A stretch of 64,000 nt of DNA from Trichodelitschia bisporula (GCA_010356995.1 ML996707.1:186001-250000), one strand, 5' to 3'. Numbered from the stretch's first letter, positions 1-11,666 are shown. Numbers and translations: made by a program. Notes: generated by a model not told the origin, from the letters alone.

Positions 1-1
1 T

Positions 2-412
2 CACCTTGCCCTTCAGAACAAAGAGCGGGCGGATCGCGAGCTCAAGCGTGCCCTCGAGCTTGAGGCCAAGGTCAAGGAGGACAAGGATCGCGTGGCTGTG
101 ATCAAGTTAGTGACGCGGAGCCTGGACGAGGGCAATCCTGTCGATGTCGCCGAGGTCGCCGAAGCCATTGACCATAGCGTTCAGTGGGTCATCCAACAGC
201 TGCGTTTCGAGGGCGTCCTCAGTCATAAGGACTCTTCCTCCACCATCGTTACCCGCAACGGTATGATCGTCCGCATCGGCAAGGACCAGATCAAGGAGAT
301 GTACAAGCGCATCGCCCGCGATCTCGACAACGGCGCGTTTGGCGACGACTTCGCGCCGCTCGAGGCCATGGGCCATGTCCTTGCCGACATCGTCACTCGC
401 GACAACATCTAG
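2..412 (+). CDS. 3' end of an unidentified gene (136 residues visible)
   Basis: The frame is open from base 2 to a TAG at 410-412, so the gene begins outside the window. The visible part starts with a charged, probably helical stretch rich in Lys, Glu and Arg (about residues 5-28). A compact segment follows that could be a small helical or winged-helix fold; it contains QWVIQQLRFEGVL near residue 55. The protein ends in VTRDNI. I do not recognise the family. Codon use matches the neighbouring conserved genes, and no splice signals are needed to keep the frame open. Function is unknown; the coiled-coil-like start would suit an interaction role, but that is only inference. Confidence 0.6.
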   Translation, partial: HLALQNKERADRELKRALELEAKVKEDKDRVAVIKLVTRSLDEGNPVDVAEVAEAIDHSVQWVIQQLRFEGVLSHKDSSSTIVTRNGMIVRIGKDQIKEMYKRIARDLDNGAFGDDFAPLEAMGHVLADIVTRDNI

Positions 413-1476
413 ACTCCAGGACTTGGGACATCTTTCGGCGTTGGGACTTCATGATGTGTAACTTGGCACTGGGATGATCATCTATGGCGTTGAGATGGAT
501 TTATCCACGGACTTAGGATGAGTTTCTTCGGCTGGGTTCGGTTGCATGAAGGACGGAATGGATGGAATGGATGGCGTCTTTGATGTACACTAGCGACTGT
601 TTTTTGAGAGCACAGGCGTACGGCAATGCATGCGGATTCAACCTCACAGGCGTGAAGTGGCCTTTGACATCGGCATATCGCGACTACTAAACCCCGATAC
701 CGGTAGCCACACTTTCCCCACTAACATAAGTGTGCAGTAGGGCGAGGCATAATACCAATGTAACCTTGTGCTTAGTCCTCCGCGCCACTATGGGCTGCAT
801 CATCCGTGGGCTCTGGTCGTCGATGCGCCACGTCTGCCTTTTCACGTGAGGGCGACCAGGCGTTACTTAAACGGGACCTGTCCGCGTGGTTGGGGGCGAA
901 AGGAATGAGCGCCCGTATTCGCGTCTGCTGATTCGGATCCGGACTGGGTGTGAGCACCAGCCACACCGGGGGAGCTAAAAGATACCCACAGTAGGCTGTG
1001 CATCGGCGCCCAAGAAAGGCAACAAACCAAAATACGGTAGCCGAGATACAGTGGCCAAAAACTAAACAACAGCTACGAAGGATCAGACTCGGACTCTTTT
1101 CCCGACTTTGTTGGGCGAGTTGGAGTCGTTGCATTCGGCCGTTGCGGCCGCAGCCCTAACCCACGGACAAAGCCACGGACGGGGTGGAATCAGCCTTGCG
1201 GAGCTGAAGGATTCCGACCGAACAATGGATGGCGCGTGGCTGGTGCGCTGAGCCGGGCTTTGTGACTTCGCTGTCGACTGACTTCACTGCTGTGTGATAA
1301 GTGTGTCAAAGGTATAAAAGTGGTAGCGGCCTCTGGGATGTTTCTGGCAGCATCGCAAAGACACTTTCTCATCTACACTGCAATCAGACGACCAAAGGAT
1401 CTCATAGCCAAAAAGTCCCACATCTAAATACTCACATCCACACAACCGCACACCCATCATCCCGAACACCTTCATC
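413..1476. other. intergenic region
   Basis: I see no convincing coding sequence in these 1.06 kb. The first part is the probable 3' flank of the preceding gene. The last 170 bases look like a promoter and 5' leader, with a TATA-like box followed by a C- and A-rich leader that runs to the ATG at 1477. Confidence 0.5.
1313..1319 (+). promoter_or_regulatory. TATA box of the small cysteine-rich gene
   Basis: TATAAAA lies about 160 bases before the ATG at 1477. The sequence between is purine-poor and rich in CA, typical of a fungal 5' leader. Confidence 0.5.
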
Positions 1477-1731
1477 ATGTGCCTCTCCGTCAGCACCTGG
1501 CACGTCAAATGCCGCCATCGGGACCCGCAATATCTCGAGGAGTGCGACAAAAAAGCCAAGGGCAAATGCAAGGCGATCTGGGACGACGAGCGCATGAACT
1601 ACACCGACATCTGCAAAAAGTGCAAAGCCGGGATACTAGTGCTTATCAACCTTGAGGAGGTGGATTGCAATATCCGCGGCTTCGACCGTTTCAGTTGTCG
1701 CGTTCGGAACGTCTCGCCGTACGACACCTAG
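1477..1731 (+). CDS. small cysteine-rich protein, 84 aa
   Basis: This is an intronless frame with a clear TATA box and leader upstream. The product has eight cysteines in 84 residues (positions 2, 12, 21, 31, 46, 49, 64 and 74), including one CKKC pair. It has no hydrophobic signal peptide and many Lys, Asp and Glu residues. Short intracellular cysteine-patterned proteins that begin Met-Cys are common in Pezizomycotina, and most have no known function. A zinc-binding or structural role is possible but is inference. The gene converges with the MFS transporter, with only about 100 bases between the two stop codons. Confidence 0.55.
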   Translation: MCLSVSTWHVKCRHRDPQYLEECDKKAKGKCKAIWDDERMNYTDICKKCKAGILVLINLEEVDCNIRGFDRFSCRVRNVSPYDT

Positions 1732-1828
1732 CGCACGATGGGAACATGGGACACGGCAGTCGCATGCAGCCCATGATTACGGAGTTTGGCATTCCTAGCA
1801 CGCAGCTAGAAGAGCTGGTACAGACCGG

Positions 1829-3629
1829 CTACAGCAAGAATCGAAAGCCCTTCGCCGCCGCCTCGCCCGGCACCGCATTCACAGCCCCCTCGACAAACTC
1901 CCCGCGATCGAGGCGACGGTTCAGGCGCACGAGCATGGCACGCAGGAGGGTAGCCATAGCGATGGCCAGGAGGGTGGTAGCGGTGTTTACGGTCATGGCG
2001 ACAACTGTACAGTACGAGTTAGCCCGCACAGTCCTATTGTCTAACCAATAATCTTTTCCCACAATGCATGAGTGAGTGAAATGTAACGTACCATACCGCG
2101 GCGCCCCACTCTCGTAGTACATGTAGCTCGCCCAAATACTACTCGCATTGCTGACTGCATTGATAAGCGCCAGTGCTGCGGCGCGCTTCGCCGGTGGTCG
2201 CGGCATAGTGTTGCTGATCCACGCCAGCACGACGACGTACCCTGTGTACACGCCGGGCACCATGAGCATCATCGCCAAATAGCGGGGCGCCGTCGCCGTC
2301 GTCGCGGCCGCCAGTATAAACGCCACCATACCCACGCACAGCGGAATCACGACGTGGAAATAGCGCTCGCCCGTGCGATCCGCATGCCACGCGTTGCCCA
2401 TCGCCGTAATCACGGCTAGGATATACGGCGGTGCGGTAAGTAGGAGTGTAGGAATGGTCCCGTAGTTCAGGGTCTTGACGACGGTGGGGAAGAAATTCGT
2501 CACTGAGCCTGCGGATACGATGCCCGTGAGCATGGCCATTAGGACCCAGGTCTTTGCGTCTGTGACGGCGAGCCGGATGCCCCGCCAGAAGGTTTGATCT
2601 TCGGCGCTGGTCCAGTCTTCCGTACCGACGTCAGCTTGCAGGCGCCAGATTGCGAGTTGCCGCTCGGTCTCCGTGAGCCAGCTCGTTGTCTTTGGGAAGT
2701 TGGGCAGGATGAAAAAGGCGGCGAATGCGATGCCGACTGTGATGCTACCTTCGAGGATGAACATCCACCGCCAGGCGCGCAGCCCGTGGAGCATATCCAT
2801 CCCGCTGGTGATTCCGGCGGTTATGAGCCCGGAGAAGGCGCCGCTGATCAGGCTGCCTGAGTAGAGCATTGCGGTGCGTAGGCCGAGTTCTTTGCGCGTG
2901 TACCAGGCGGAGAGGTAGAAGAGAACGCCGGGCTGGGGGGTTAGTGGACGCAGGGATGGCAGGAGGGGAGTAGTACGAAATAGGCGGCTTCGATGAAGCC
3001 GAGGAAGAAGCGGCAGGCGATGAGTCCGCCGTAGGACTGCGTTGCGCCTGTGGCGGCGGAGATGATGCCCCAGACAATCATGCAGGCGGGGAGGTAGAGC
3101 GCTGGCATGCCGATTTTGTTGAGGAGGAGGTTTGAAGGCACTGAGGCGTTAGGATGAAGCAATGCCAGGACGAACGGGGAGATCCTCACCTTGCATAAGC
3201 AAGTACCCCACAAACAAGATACTAATACTCGTCTGCCCATCTTAGCTCCCACCCGTCAAATCTACCAACAACACCAACCTGATACTGCGTCCCAGTAAGC
3301 CCCAACTCATCCTGCAATCCCTTCCCACCCGGCCCCGCCAGCCTCGCCGCCGCAATATTATTCCGATCCAAATAATTCATGATATACATCAAAATCACCA
3401 TCGGCAACAGCCTAAGATCAATATTTCGCCTCAGCTGTACCTCCGCCTCCTCCCTCTCCTCTACGCTCATCGCCCTCACAAGCTCCGGCATCTCATTCCC
3501 CGAAACCCGCGCCTCGATGCGCACCTCCTCCTCATCACCCGCACGCGCTTTGTCTACGGACGGCGGCCGCGAAGGCATAATAGGTGTCGTGGAATCGACC
3601 GAGTCGGTGCTTAATCTCGGTTCGGCCAT
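1829..3629 (-). CDS. MFS transporter, Dal5/allantoate permease type
   Basis: This is a predicted plasma-membrane permease for an organic anion such as allantoate, ureidosuccinate, nicotinate or a vitamin. Five exons read 3629-3279, 3232-3190, 3140-2977, 2932-2092 and 2004-1829, giving 524 residues with 12 expected membrane helices. Family marks are LDRNNIAAARLAG near residue 95, the GTQYQTSISILFVGYLL join across intron 1, PSNLLLNKIG, and FFLGFIEAAYFPGVLFYLSAW across intron 3. All introns have GT-AG ends and CTAAC/CTAAG-type branch sites. A TATA-like box (3653-3660) sits only about 25 bases before the chosen ATG, so the in-frame ATG at 3578 could be the true start. The substrate cannot be read from sequence. 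Confidence 0.87.
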
Positions 3630-4211
3630 GGTGGGAGGTGGGCCGGGCGGGGTATATAAATCCCTGTGTGGACTCGGGAGCGATCGGCCACTTTGTGTGA
3701 CCCTGCACTGCGACCCGTGCACTGCAACGACAAGTGGCGGTCGATCGGCGAGTGCAAACCGGATGGGGGATTACAATCCGGTTGCTTGCCGGGATAGCTG
3801 AGAAAGAATAGGTTACCACAGTGCTGGTGGTCGACGGAGGGTTGCGCGGGTGACGTTGCGATAGCCTCGGGTGGACCCGAGGGCTCGGGCCGCTACGCTG
3901 GATGTGGAGGTGGACGGGAATGGTGCGCCACGACGTCATCACGCTTCGAGCCGTGGGGGGGGAGGCTGAACGTCCACAACTTGGCGCAGTAACGACAGAG
4001 CACACGAAGAACTGATCAAAACTAGCATAAATGCACGCAAGATGGTGTAAGGCGCCCAAAACGGAGTGATGAGCGGAACTGCAAGCATGAGGTCCATGCC
4101 ATTCAGTGTACTCCGGCAGCAACTCGGCAAAAGGCCGTTCAGTAAAATACAGATTGAATTAGCAAAGTAAGCTATGCTGCGTTTGTAAGTACTAATCTCC
4201 GATGAAAATGC
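3630..4211. other. intergenic region between two leftward genes
   Basis: It holds the promoter side of the MFS gene (TATA-like box 3653-3660) and the 3' flank of the SRA/YDG gene. I see no coding sequence in it. Confidence 0.5.
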
Positions 4212-6641
4212 TCATTTCCCGTGCCTTCTGCGGGAGGCATTCCCCACTCGATGCCGTACCCACCGCCCGAGTACCGGTACCCACCCAGTGTGTCTCGGTC
4301 CGGGCGACGTGTTGGCGGACATGATCTTCTCCACGTCCTCGGGATCGTGGCCCCCAAGAACCGTAGTGTCGTCCCCAATATCGCCAATATCCCCAAGCGA
4401 CTTCCGAACCGGTACGTCTTCCTTACGAATAAGCACCCCATCCCTCTCTTCATAACTACCATCAGCTCCCGTCCCCTCCCTCCTGACTCTCCTCCGCCCC
4501 CTCGGCTCCCGCTCATGATGCTCGCGCTGTTCCTCCCCGCGGCCTGTCAAAACCCTCGCGCCCCGAATCTCAAAGCTGACCCTCAAGCGCTGCCCCTGCT
4601 CCTCCCCACCCCCAAGATCCAGATTCGCATGCCCAACGCCGTGAAGAGGAATCTCACGGCCTGGCGGTGACTCCATCTCACGTGGCGACTCCGGGCCCAT
4701 TGCCAACATCTGGGCCAGGTCCACCGGTGAGCTAAGCGGCGTCTGCAGCAATGGCGATTCCGGGCCCATCGCCAGCATCTGAGTAAGGTCCATTGGCGAG
4801 CCCAACGGCATCCGCAGCGATGGCGAGCGAGATTCCCCTTCATATGTCGACTCAAGCTCCATGTCCTCCAGTGCCACCGCTTCTTCAAATATATCCTCCT
4901 CCTCCACCTCCTGCACGCCCGTAAGCTCATGCGCCTTCATCGCGCTCTTCAGCGCCTTGGCCTTTGTCTCGCCCGCCTCCTGTACTGGAGGCGCAAGTCC
5001 TCGCGCCTTCGCCCGCCGAGTGAGTTCCACTATCTGCGCCACCTCTTCGGCGCGCACCTCGTCGGCTTGCCGCATTCGGTGGCGTAGTTTGAACTCCTTG
5101 TAATCATCGAGTTCGTCTGCCGTCGGGTGTGCCTGGAACACAGAGGAGGGAATCGAGTCATCGCGCCGCATATGTACGTCAATATGCAGCGGCTCGCCCG
5201 GTCGGAGGGGGTGGAACGTCCAGCCGGTAACGCGGTGTCTGGTGGTCAGTCTAGCTGGAACACGGAGGAGTACTTACACTCCATCGTATCGAACCCCCGC
5301 CCGCGGCGCCCATAGACTCCCAAGTGACTGGCTACGCAGCACTCGTACCTCACACCGGCTGCGCCAGTCCGCCGCGGTCAGCCGCGATATTCCCCGCCCA
5401 CCCGACGTACAGCGGTACGTAAATTCGTCCGGCGTCGCGGCATTGGCCTCGGCGTTGCCAGTGAGCACGATAGCGTAGACGCCACTTGTATCGTAGCAAA
5501 TGCCGCCATCGAGTGTGCGCTCGTCGATGATGCCGGCACGAAAGGCGAGAGCCGGGTGAACCCACCATCTGTGGGAGTTAGCGAGGCAAGGTTGAGACGG
5601 AATACGCACTGCCCGACGTGGAAGCCTAGGCTGCCATGCTCGTAGGCTCTAGTGCTGTCTACGAGTCGTGGATTCTCCCGCTCGAACATGCGGATCATTT
5701 CCTGCTCGTTAGCCGCTGTCATCAACGGGCGCTAAGCCTACCTCTTTCGTCCCATCTCCTGGCGCAATCACTCCCCACAACCGACCGCCCGGCTCGAAAA
5801 GACAAACGCCAATACTTGAGATCTTGCCAAAGACCTCCTCAATCGCCTTAACGACGCGCTCCGCCTCATCGGCCAGACACGCCGGCCAGCGAGTCGCCTT
5901 GCCACACATCTCAGACACCGCAAGATGAATCCTGGAGAATCGCAGGATATCTCTGTTCAAAATCGGCGGGATCACTTGCTCGCCGTCGAGACGCGCCACC
6001 TCCTGATCTTCCAAGTCCATATACCTCAGCATGCGCTCCGATCTTGCAATGCGATTGTCCCGGTTGTCTCGCACAGCCCGATCGAACTGCGCCTGCAACG
6101 CTGATCCCACTCCCAGCAACCTACCACTCGCCCCGCTCCCTGTCCCAGCAGAACTGACATCCCCGCCAGGCACCGGACTACGCGCCCCGTTGCGGATCCG
6201 TGCCGACTCAGGACTCATATACCCGCTCTGGGACCACTCAGCGGCCACATGCCCTCTCGCCCGCCCACCTGCACGCCCACTTTTCATTCTGCGGCGCGGC
6301 GTACCAGGCGGACTCCGCGATCCACTAGCACCACTGACACGCACCTTCGCCGCTGGGCCCCCGCGCCGCGCATTCTGTGCCTCTATCAAAGCCTGTTCCC
6401 ATGCTTGGCCAAGTACGCCCGGGCGCTGGAGGGCAACGAGGAGGCTGTGAAGCGTGATCACGTCGTCTGGGTGCAAGGCGTTAGGGCCTTCCCGTGCGAC
6501 GAGTGGGTCGAGATCGTCGCGGATCCAGGCGGCGGTTGCGCGGAGGTGGTTCGGGGAGAGGATGTTAGCGGTAGTGGGAGGTGGGCCAGCTGGTTCGGCA
6601 ATACTTGCCCTCGCGGGGGGAAAGTTTGGGGCTCGTTCCAT
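4212..6641 (-). CDS. SRA/YDG-domain protein, 769 aa
   Basis: Four exons (6641-5742, 5701-5610, 5568-5278, 5238-4212) join with clean GT-AG introns to a protein of 769 residues. Residues 1-300 are Pro/Arg-rich and then helical. Residues about 310-450 match the SRA-YDG pattern: GFHVGQ, FRAGIIDE, a glycine-containing SGVYAIVLTG strand, DEFTYRCTSGG, a basic EVRVLRSQSL strand, WAPRAGVRYDG ending exon 3, and HRVTGWTF beginning exon 4. SRA domains bind 5-methyl- or hydroxymethyl-cytosine, or hemimethylated CpG, in DNA. No RING, SET or nuclease part is evident; the C-terminal 320 residues are acidic and low-complexity, with a near-repeat around LGSPMDLTQMLAMGPESP. A chromatin or DNA-methylation reader role is inferred from the domain only. 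The ATG at 6641 was chosen for its CACCATGG context. Confidence 0.75.
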
Positions 6642-6880
6642 GGTGGTGTGGATGTTGTTGGTGAGAATGGCACGGCTGCGGTGACGGTAGTGTATGAGGG
6701 GGAGGAGTAGCATCGGGGATAAATGGCGTGATCGATCGATGAAGGCAGCTTCCATCGGTGTGTGACGTGCCTTCTCTTCGTAGGTTTAGGGACAATGGGC
6801 CTGCACGATCAGCAAGGGAAGGCGAGACCAAGTCACCGATTCACTTTCCAAGTACAAGATGCCATGGTATCAATATTCGC

Positions 6881-9580
6881 CTACACATTGTTCTCCGTCC
6901 ATCCCTCTTCGAGCCCCATGTCTCTCACCATGTTCCAGAAGTAATCCTGGTGACTCCGAGTCCTAAAACTCGCATCGCGCACTCCGTCCTTGAGCATCCC
7001 ATCCGACGCCGCGATATCCCTCACCAGCTCTTGCGCCCTCACCCGCTGCCCAGCCTCAACCAGTGCGCGCACAACATCCGTCAGTGCAGGCCAGGCCGGC
7101 CGTCTTCCCTCGCGGCTCATACGCCCCAAAAATGCCATCGCATTACCAACGTCGCCGACGCGGGAATAGCCCTCAATCATACGGTCGTAGAACATGGAGT
7201 CGGTACGGCGATTCTCTTTACGGATCTTTGCCCACAGGGCGTCGACTGCAGCTAGGTCCGGCACCGGCTGCTGTTGAAAGAAGTGCGTGATGAAGCTCGT
7301 GTAGATATGGGGCGACGGCGCTATTCCTAGCGCGTCCATATGCGCGAGGATGGCCTGCGCAGCTGGCAGGTTTGTGTACTTCTTCAGCAGGCCGTCGATA
7401 AGCGTCGAGAAGACAAAGGTGTTGGGCTCAAGGCCGTGGGCCTGCAGCGCCTGCAGGACCGAGACAAGTAGCTTGGACTGCTCATCGAGGTAGGCGACCG
7501 ACTTCCCCGTGTGGCGGAAAATGCCGTCAAGGATGATGCCAAACGTCACCACATCGGGGTTGATGCTGAGACTCTGCATCTGCTCGAGCAGCTTAAAGGC
7601 TTCCTGGACATCGCCCTTCCCAAGGCACATGCGGATCAGAACGTTGAAGGTCACAGTATCCGGTTTGATACCGTACCCGCCAGCCCACCGCAAGATGCCC
7701 TGGATTTGCTCGGTGCGGCGCTTGACCGCCAGAGAGTTGATGACGACGTTCAGCGTCTCGGTGCTCGGCTTCGGTGCGTCGGGAAGATCGCCGATATCCT
7801 CGAACTTCAACGTTCTTTTCTTCTGCATGGAACGTTTCGCCGCTACTATCCAGGCCTCACTCATCTCGTTGAGCGCATGCAGGCCATGATCCACACGGTT
7901 CGAAGTCATCAGCCCATGGATGCGCGCCGTCCACGCTACCATATCCGGCGCCATCCCCGATGCTAGCATGCGGTGCCAGACGGATTCGAGGCTCTCGGCG
8001 TCTTTGATCTTACCGAAGCCCTGCATCATGGCCGTCCAGTGCGCAATAGTGGGCTTGACTTTGTGCTCAAACATGTGATTCCAGACGTCGACGGAGAAGT
8101 GCGTTTGGCGCAACCCGCAGGCAGTATAGAGAAACAAGCCATAGACCTTCGATGGAATCCCCTTTGAACCTTTGTTCGTGCGGAAGGCCTTTTGGGCGTA
8201 CTCCCACATTTTCTCTAGGCCCTGGGGGTCGCGGTTCTCCAACACGCGACCCAGGCGATTCGTGACTTGCTCTTCCAACGATCCCGCCTGTTCTGGAGTA
8301 ATGCCCTTCTTCTCGTTCAAGGCATCGAGTGATTGTGTACCCAGAGCGAGTGCAGCACGGAAGGGGGCATTGCCGACACGGCCGACGATTAGGCGAACGG
8401 CTTCTTCGTCAACTCTACAGAGGGACAACTTAGATTCCAAAGCGAATAAGGTGGACTCTAGGTCACAACGATAAAGGATTTGGGTGATGAATTGCAAAAA
8501 AGGGTCGTAATCGGCGGGCAGCTCGTGTTTCGATTTCCGCGCAACAAGCATATCAAACGTACAAACGGCAGCTGCCGCAAGGCTGCTTTGCTTTACGGCT
8601 GGACATCGCGTGAGCGAGTTGAAGATGCGGAACCCCACGTTTCTGTACTTAGGCCCGTGCCTGGGATCGAAGCGGACGGTCCTGGGGTCGGGGAGGCCTC
8701 TCCAGTCTAGAGAGTTAGGCTTACTCTCCTTTTTGGGATCAAAGTTTCGGCCATGTACTTTGTACATGAGGCTCCACACCGACAAAGTCTCATGGCCGAT
8801 TGCCACGACATGCCCAGAGGCGGCATTCTCAAAGCCGCCTTTGATCATCGGGGGAAGCAGATGCCAGAGCAGCGTGTCAAACATTGTGAAGGTCATGACC
8901 TGTAGATCTATCATCTTCGTGGCAACTTCCGTCGGGGTAGGGAAGCGGCTTGGGCTGTGACACCAGCTTGTCGTGAGGACCTTGAGAAGCCCCGGAAAGA
9001 CGGCCCGCTGCAGCTCTGTAGTGTCGGGAAGCACAGCCAGGGCGGGGCAGCCAGCCGAGGGGAAGTTCTCCACGAAGAACGACCATGCTGCGGTCGGCTG
9101 GTTGAGGAGGGCTTTCAGTTGATCCACCGGGGACCAAGTCAGCTGATCAGCTAGAGGTGATGTCTCCGGGGTCACCGGAGGCGCAGTAGCAGCATTTCGG
9201 GAGGATGGCTGGCTTAAGTGCTTGGTTTGGTCCACATCTTGAGGGTTTGTATCGACCGATTCCGGCCCAATGCTTGGAGAGAGTTCCTCCTCCGGCTCGC
9301 GGGAATAACGGGAATAGCGTCCGGGTGAGTTGAGCTTCGTCGCGACATTCTTGTTCGCAAACAGGTGGCTAAACTGGATCCACGTGCCGTCTCTCGGTTT
9401 TTGCGCAGGCTCTCTTGGAGGGGGCCTCTCACGCTCTGCTTCCTTGGTCGGTTCTGGCTTCGGCTGGTTGTTGGCGAGAGAGACGAATGATGCGCGCGAG
9501 AGCCTTTGTATTCGTAAAGTATGTTGGAGTCTTCGCAAGGCCTCTCTGCGGCATTCGGTGCAGACAGATGCTTGGAGCAT
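6881..9580 (-). CDS. pentatricopeptide repeat (PPR) protein, mitochondrial type
   Basis: One uninterrupted frame gives 899 residues from the ATG at 9580; an upstream in-frame ATG at 9631 would add 17. The first 40 residues are rich in Arg, Leu and Ser with almost no acids, as in a mitochondrial presequence. From about residue 480 to 860 there are tandem helical pairs of about 35 residues with PPR signatures such as PTIAHWTAMMQGFGK, PDTVTFNVLIRMCLG, PDVVTFGIILDGIF and PNTFVFSTLIDGLLKK. PPR proteins bind RNA in organelles, and fungal members stabilise, process or activate translation of single mitochondrial messages. Which message is bound cannot be told. The gene shares a 310-base divergent promoter region with the phosphatase gene on the other strand. 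Confidence 0.88.
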   Translation of the reverse strand: MLQASVCTECRREALRRLQHTLRIQRLSRASFVSLANNQPKPEPTKEAERERPPPREPAQKPRDGTWIQFSHLFANKNVATKLNSPGRYSRYSREPEEELSPSIGPESVDTNPQDVDQTKHLSQPSSRNAATAPPVTPETSPLADQLTWSPVDQLKALLNQPTAAWSFFVENFPSAGCPALAVLPDTTELQRAVFPGLLKVLTTSWCHSPSRFPTPTEVATKMIDLQVMTFTMFDTLLWHLLPPMIKGGFENAASGHVVAIGHETLSVWSLMYKVHGRNFDPKKESKPNSLDWRGLPDPRTVRFDPRHGPKYRNVGFRIFNSLTRCPAVKQSSLAAAAVCTFDMLVARKSKHELPADYDPFLQFITQILYRCDLESTLFALESKLSLCRVDEEAVRLIVGRVGNAPFRAALALGTQSLDALNEKKGITPEQAGSLEEQVTNRLGRVLENRDPQGLEKMWEYAQKAFRTNKGSKGIPSKVYGLFLYTACGLRQTHFSVDVWNHMFEHKVKPTIAHWTAMMQGFGKIKDAESLESVWHRMLASGMAPDMVAWTARIHGLMTSNRVDHGLHALNEMSEAWIVAAKRSMQKKRTLKFEDIGDLPDAPKPSTETLNVVINSLAVKRRTEQIQGILRWAGGYGIKPDTVTFNVLIRMCLGKGDVQEAFKLLEQMQSLSINPDVVTFGIILDGIFRHTGKSVAYLDEQSKLLVSVLQALQAHGLEPNTFVFSTLIDGLLKKYTNLPAAQAILAHMDALGIAPSPHIYTSFITHFFQQQPVPDLAAVDALWAKIRKENRRTDSMFYDRMIEGYSRVGDVGNAMAFLGRMSREGRRPAWPALTDVVRALVEAGQRVRAQELVRDIAASDGMLKDGVRDASFRTRSHQDYFWNMVRDMGLEEGWTENNV

Positions 9581-9893
9581 ACCTTGCTGATGTGATGGAG
9601 GGAAGATTTCCGATGCGCTCAGCAATGGCACGAGGTCGCGAGAAGGAGTTGATTGGAGTCGTGATTTCAGCGGAGAAACGTTCTTCCGAGATATTACGGG
9701 TAGCTCGAGACGAGAGTTCCAGCTCCACGACGCGTTTTGTCGAATACAGGAACAAACATCAATTCACTCGAAGGAGAATTTACTGGCTATTCTTATTTAG
9801 AGCTTCGCCGTACATCTCTCTCCAATTGAATAAGAAGCGCCCCCTACATCTGTTGTGAAGCCAATTGCATCTTCGCCACTCACCGCCTCTATC

Positions 9894-11666
9894 ATGGCCG
9901 CTCACATACCCAGAAGGCCGTACTCTCCCGAGGAACTGGACAAGCTCTATCCGAAAGAGCTCGAGCTGCAACTCGTGCAAGTAGTAGGTGCACCGCCCGT
10001 TTTGGGACGATTCTTTCGGTCCTTTCCAGGATTGAAGCCCAGACGTGCTGACTCTCGTGATAGCTTATGCGCCATGGTCAGTATCCGAACTTCAAATCTG
10101 TTTGGCAGCTTGAACAAACGTTGACAATCCAGGCGAACGCTCTCCCGTGTCACCTCGCTTCCAAAATGTAGGTACCCGTATTTTCGTGCGACCCTCAATC
10201 CCGTCCGACACAGACTGACCTCCAGGCCGGCCTTGCCCCTTGTAAGCATGTACCACCACTTATGTCCATCCTAATCCCCAAGTCTGGCCCTACTGCAATG
10301 CAGCCCGCTTCTTCACCAGCGCCATCATGTCCCAAAAAGACTGGTCTGAACACACCATGCTCCCCTTCCAGCGCCGCCTCGAGACCTTCGGCCGAGACGA
10401 CCTCCCCGTCCCGGCTACCGGTCCGAATGGCGAAACCCACGGCATCTGCCAACCGGGCGAGCTGACTGACGTGGGCCGACAGACAACCCTCGCGCTCGGA
10501 GAGCGTCTGCGCCGGCTCTACGTCGAGCAGCTCAGCTTCGTGGGTCTGCCGTCCCGGATGGGATGAAGCTGATGGTCTCAGTTGCCTGCGCAAATCGAAA
10601 ACGCTGACGCGTTTTACTTGCGCACAACGCCCATCCCACGAGCCCTCGAGTCCATGCAGCAGGCCTTTACGGGCATGTACCCACCCGGGACTCGCGCTGC
10701 CGATTTTCCACCCCCTCCTATCATCACGCGTTCGCCGGCGGACGAAACACTTTTCCCGAACGATAGCAACTGCAGGCGGTTTGCACACCTCTCGCGGGCG
10801 TTCGCCCAGCGCGCGGCCGAGCGCTGGAATGACACACCCGAGATGGAGTACTTGAACAAGGTGCTGGGCAAGTGGATGCCGGCGGAGTCAAAACGGATTG
10901 CGGTGGACTCGCGGCCGCGGCTGAGCGGCATCATGGACACGATTAATGCGACGGCGGTGCATGGCCCGGAAACAAAGCTACCCAAGGAGTTTTATGACCC
11001 CCAGGCTGCCGAGATTATCGACAAGGTGGCGATGGAGGAGTGGTACGCTGGGTATGGCGAGTCAAGGGAGTACCGCGCGCTGGGTATTGGGGCCCTGGCC
11101 GGGGACATGGTGGGCAGGATGGTGGGCAATTCGACTGGTGAGCTGGGCGCGACTCGGTTTGCCATTTCAGGCTGCCATGACACGACGCTGGCCGGCTTTC
11201 TGTCGGGGCTCGGAGCCTTTGATGGTGAGAAGTGGCCCCCGTTTACGAGTCATATCGCGGTTGAGCTTCTACGCGTGAAGAAGGATGCCGCACCCGAAGC
11301 TTCGAAGTCGACAGGGTGGTTTGGGCTCTTTGGAAAGAAGAGCACATCTTTACCTGTGCGCAAGCGGTCTGAGGAGCTGACTGATGATGAGCGGGCAAAG
11401 CTGGACGGGTACTTTGTGCGGGTGCGGTACAACGACCGCGTTATGACAGTGCCGGGCTGTCGTAAGGAGGGGAACCACCGTGAGGGGGATGAGAGCCTCT
11501 GCACCTTGGTACGTTAACCTCCCATGCTAACCAAGCACCGTTAACAGACCAGTCCGCCTTCAAAGCAATTGTCGACAAGTTTACGCCCTTGGACTGGAAG
11601 GCTGAATGCTCAGCAAACGTCAAGGGGCCAGCCTTCCCGCCAGAGAGACAGCCCGCAGGGTACTAG
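9894..11666 (+). CDS. histidine acid phosphatase with micro-exons
   Basis: Seven exons (9894-9980, 10064-10076, 10133-10167, 10226-10241, 10283-10539, 10582-11508, 11553-11666) encode 482 residues of the branch-2 histidine phosphatase superfamily, nearest to lysophosphatidic-acid phosphatase/ACP2-like enzymes. The catalytic histidine motif RHGERSP is built across exon 2 (13 nt) and exon 3. The joins read LMRHGERSPVSPRF and AGLAPFWPYCNAARFF without error. The proton-donor HD motif is present in ISGCHDTTLAGFLSG. No signal peptide is seen, so an intracellular or organellar site is likely. Natural substrate is unknown; small phosphomonoesters or lysophosphatidic acid are plausible from family knowledge. 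Every intron has GT-AG ends; the fourth ends AAG. Confidence 0.85.
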
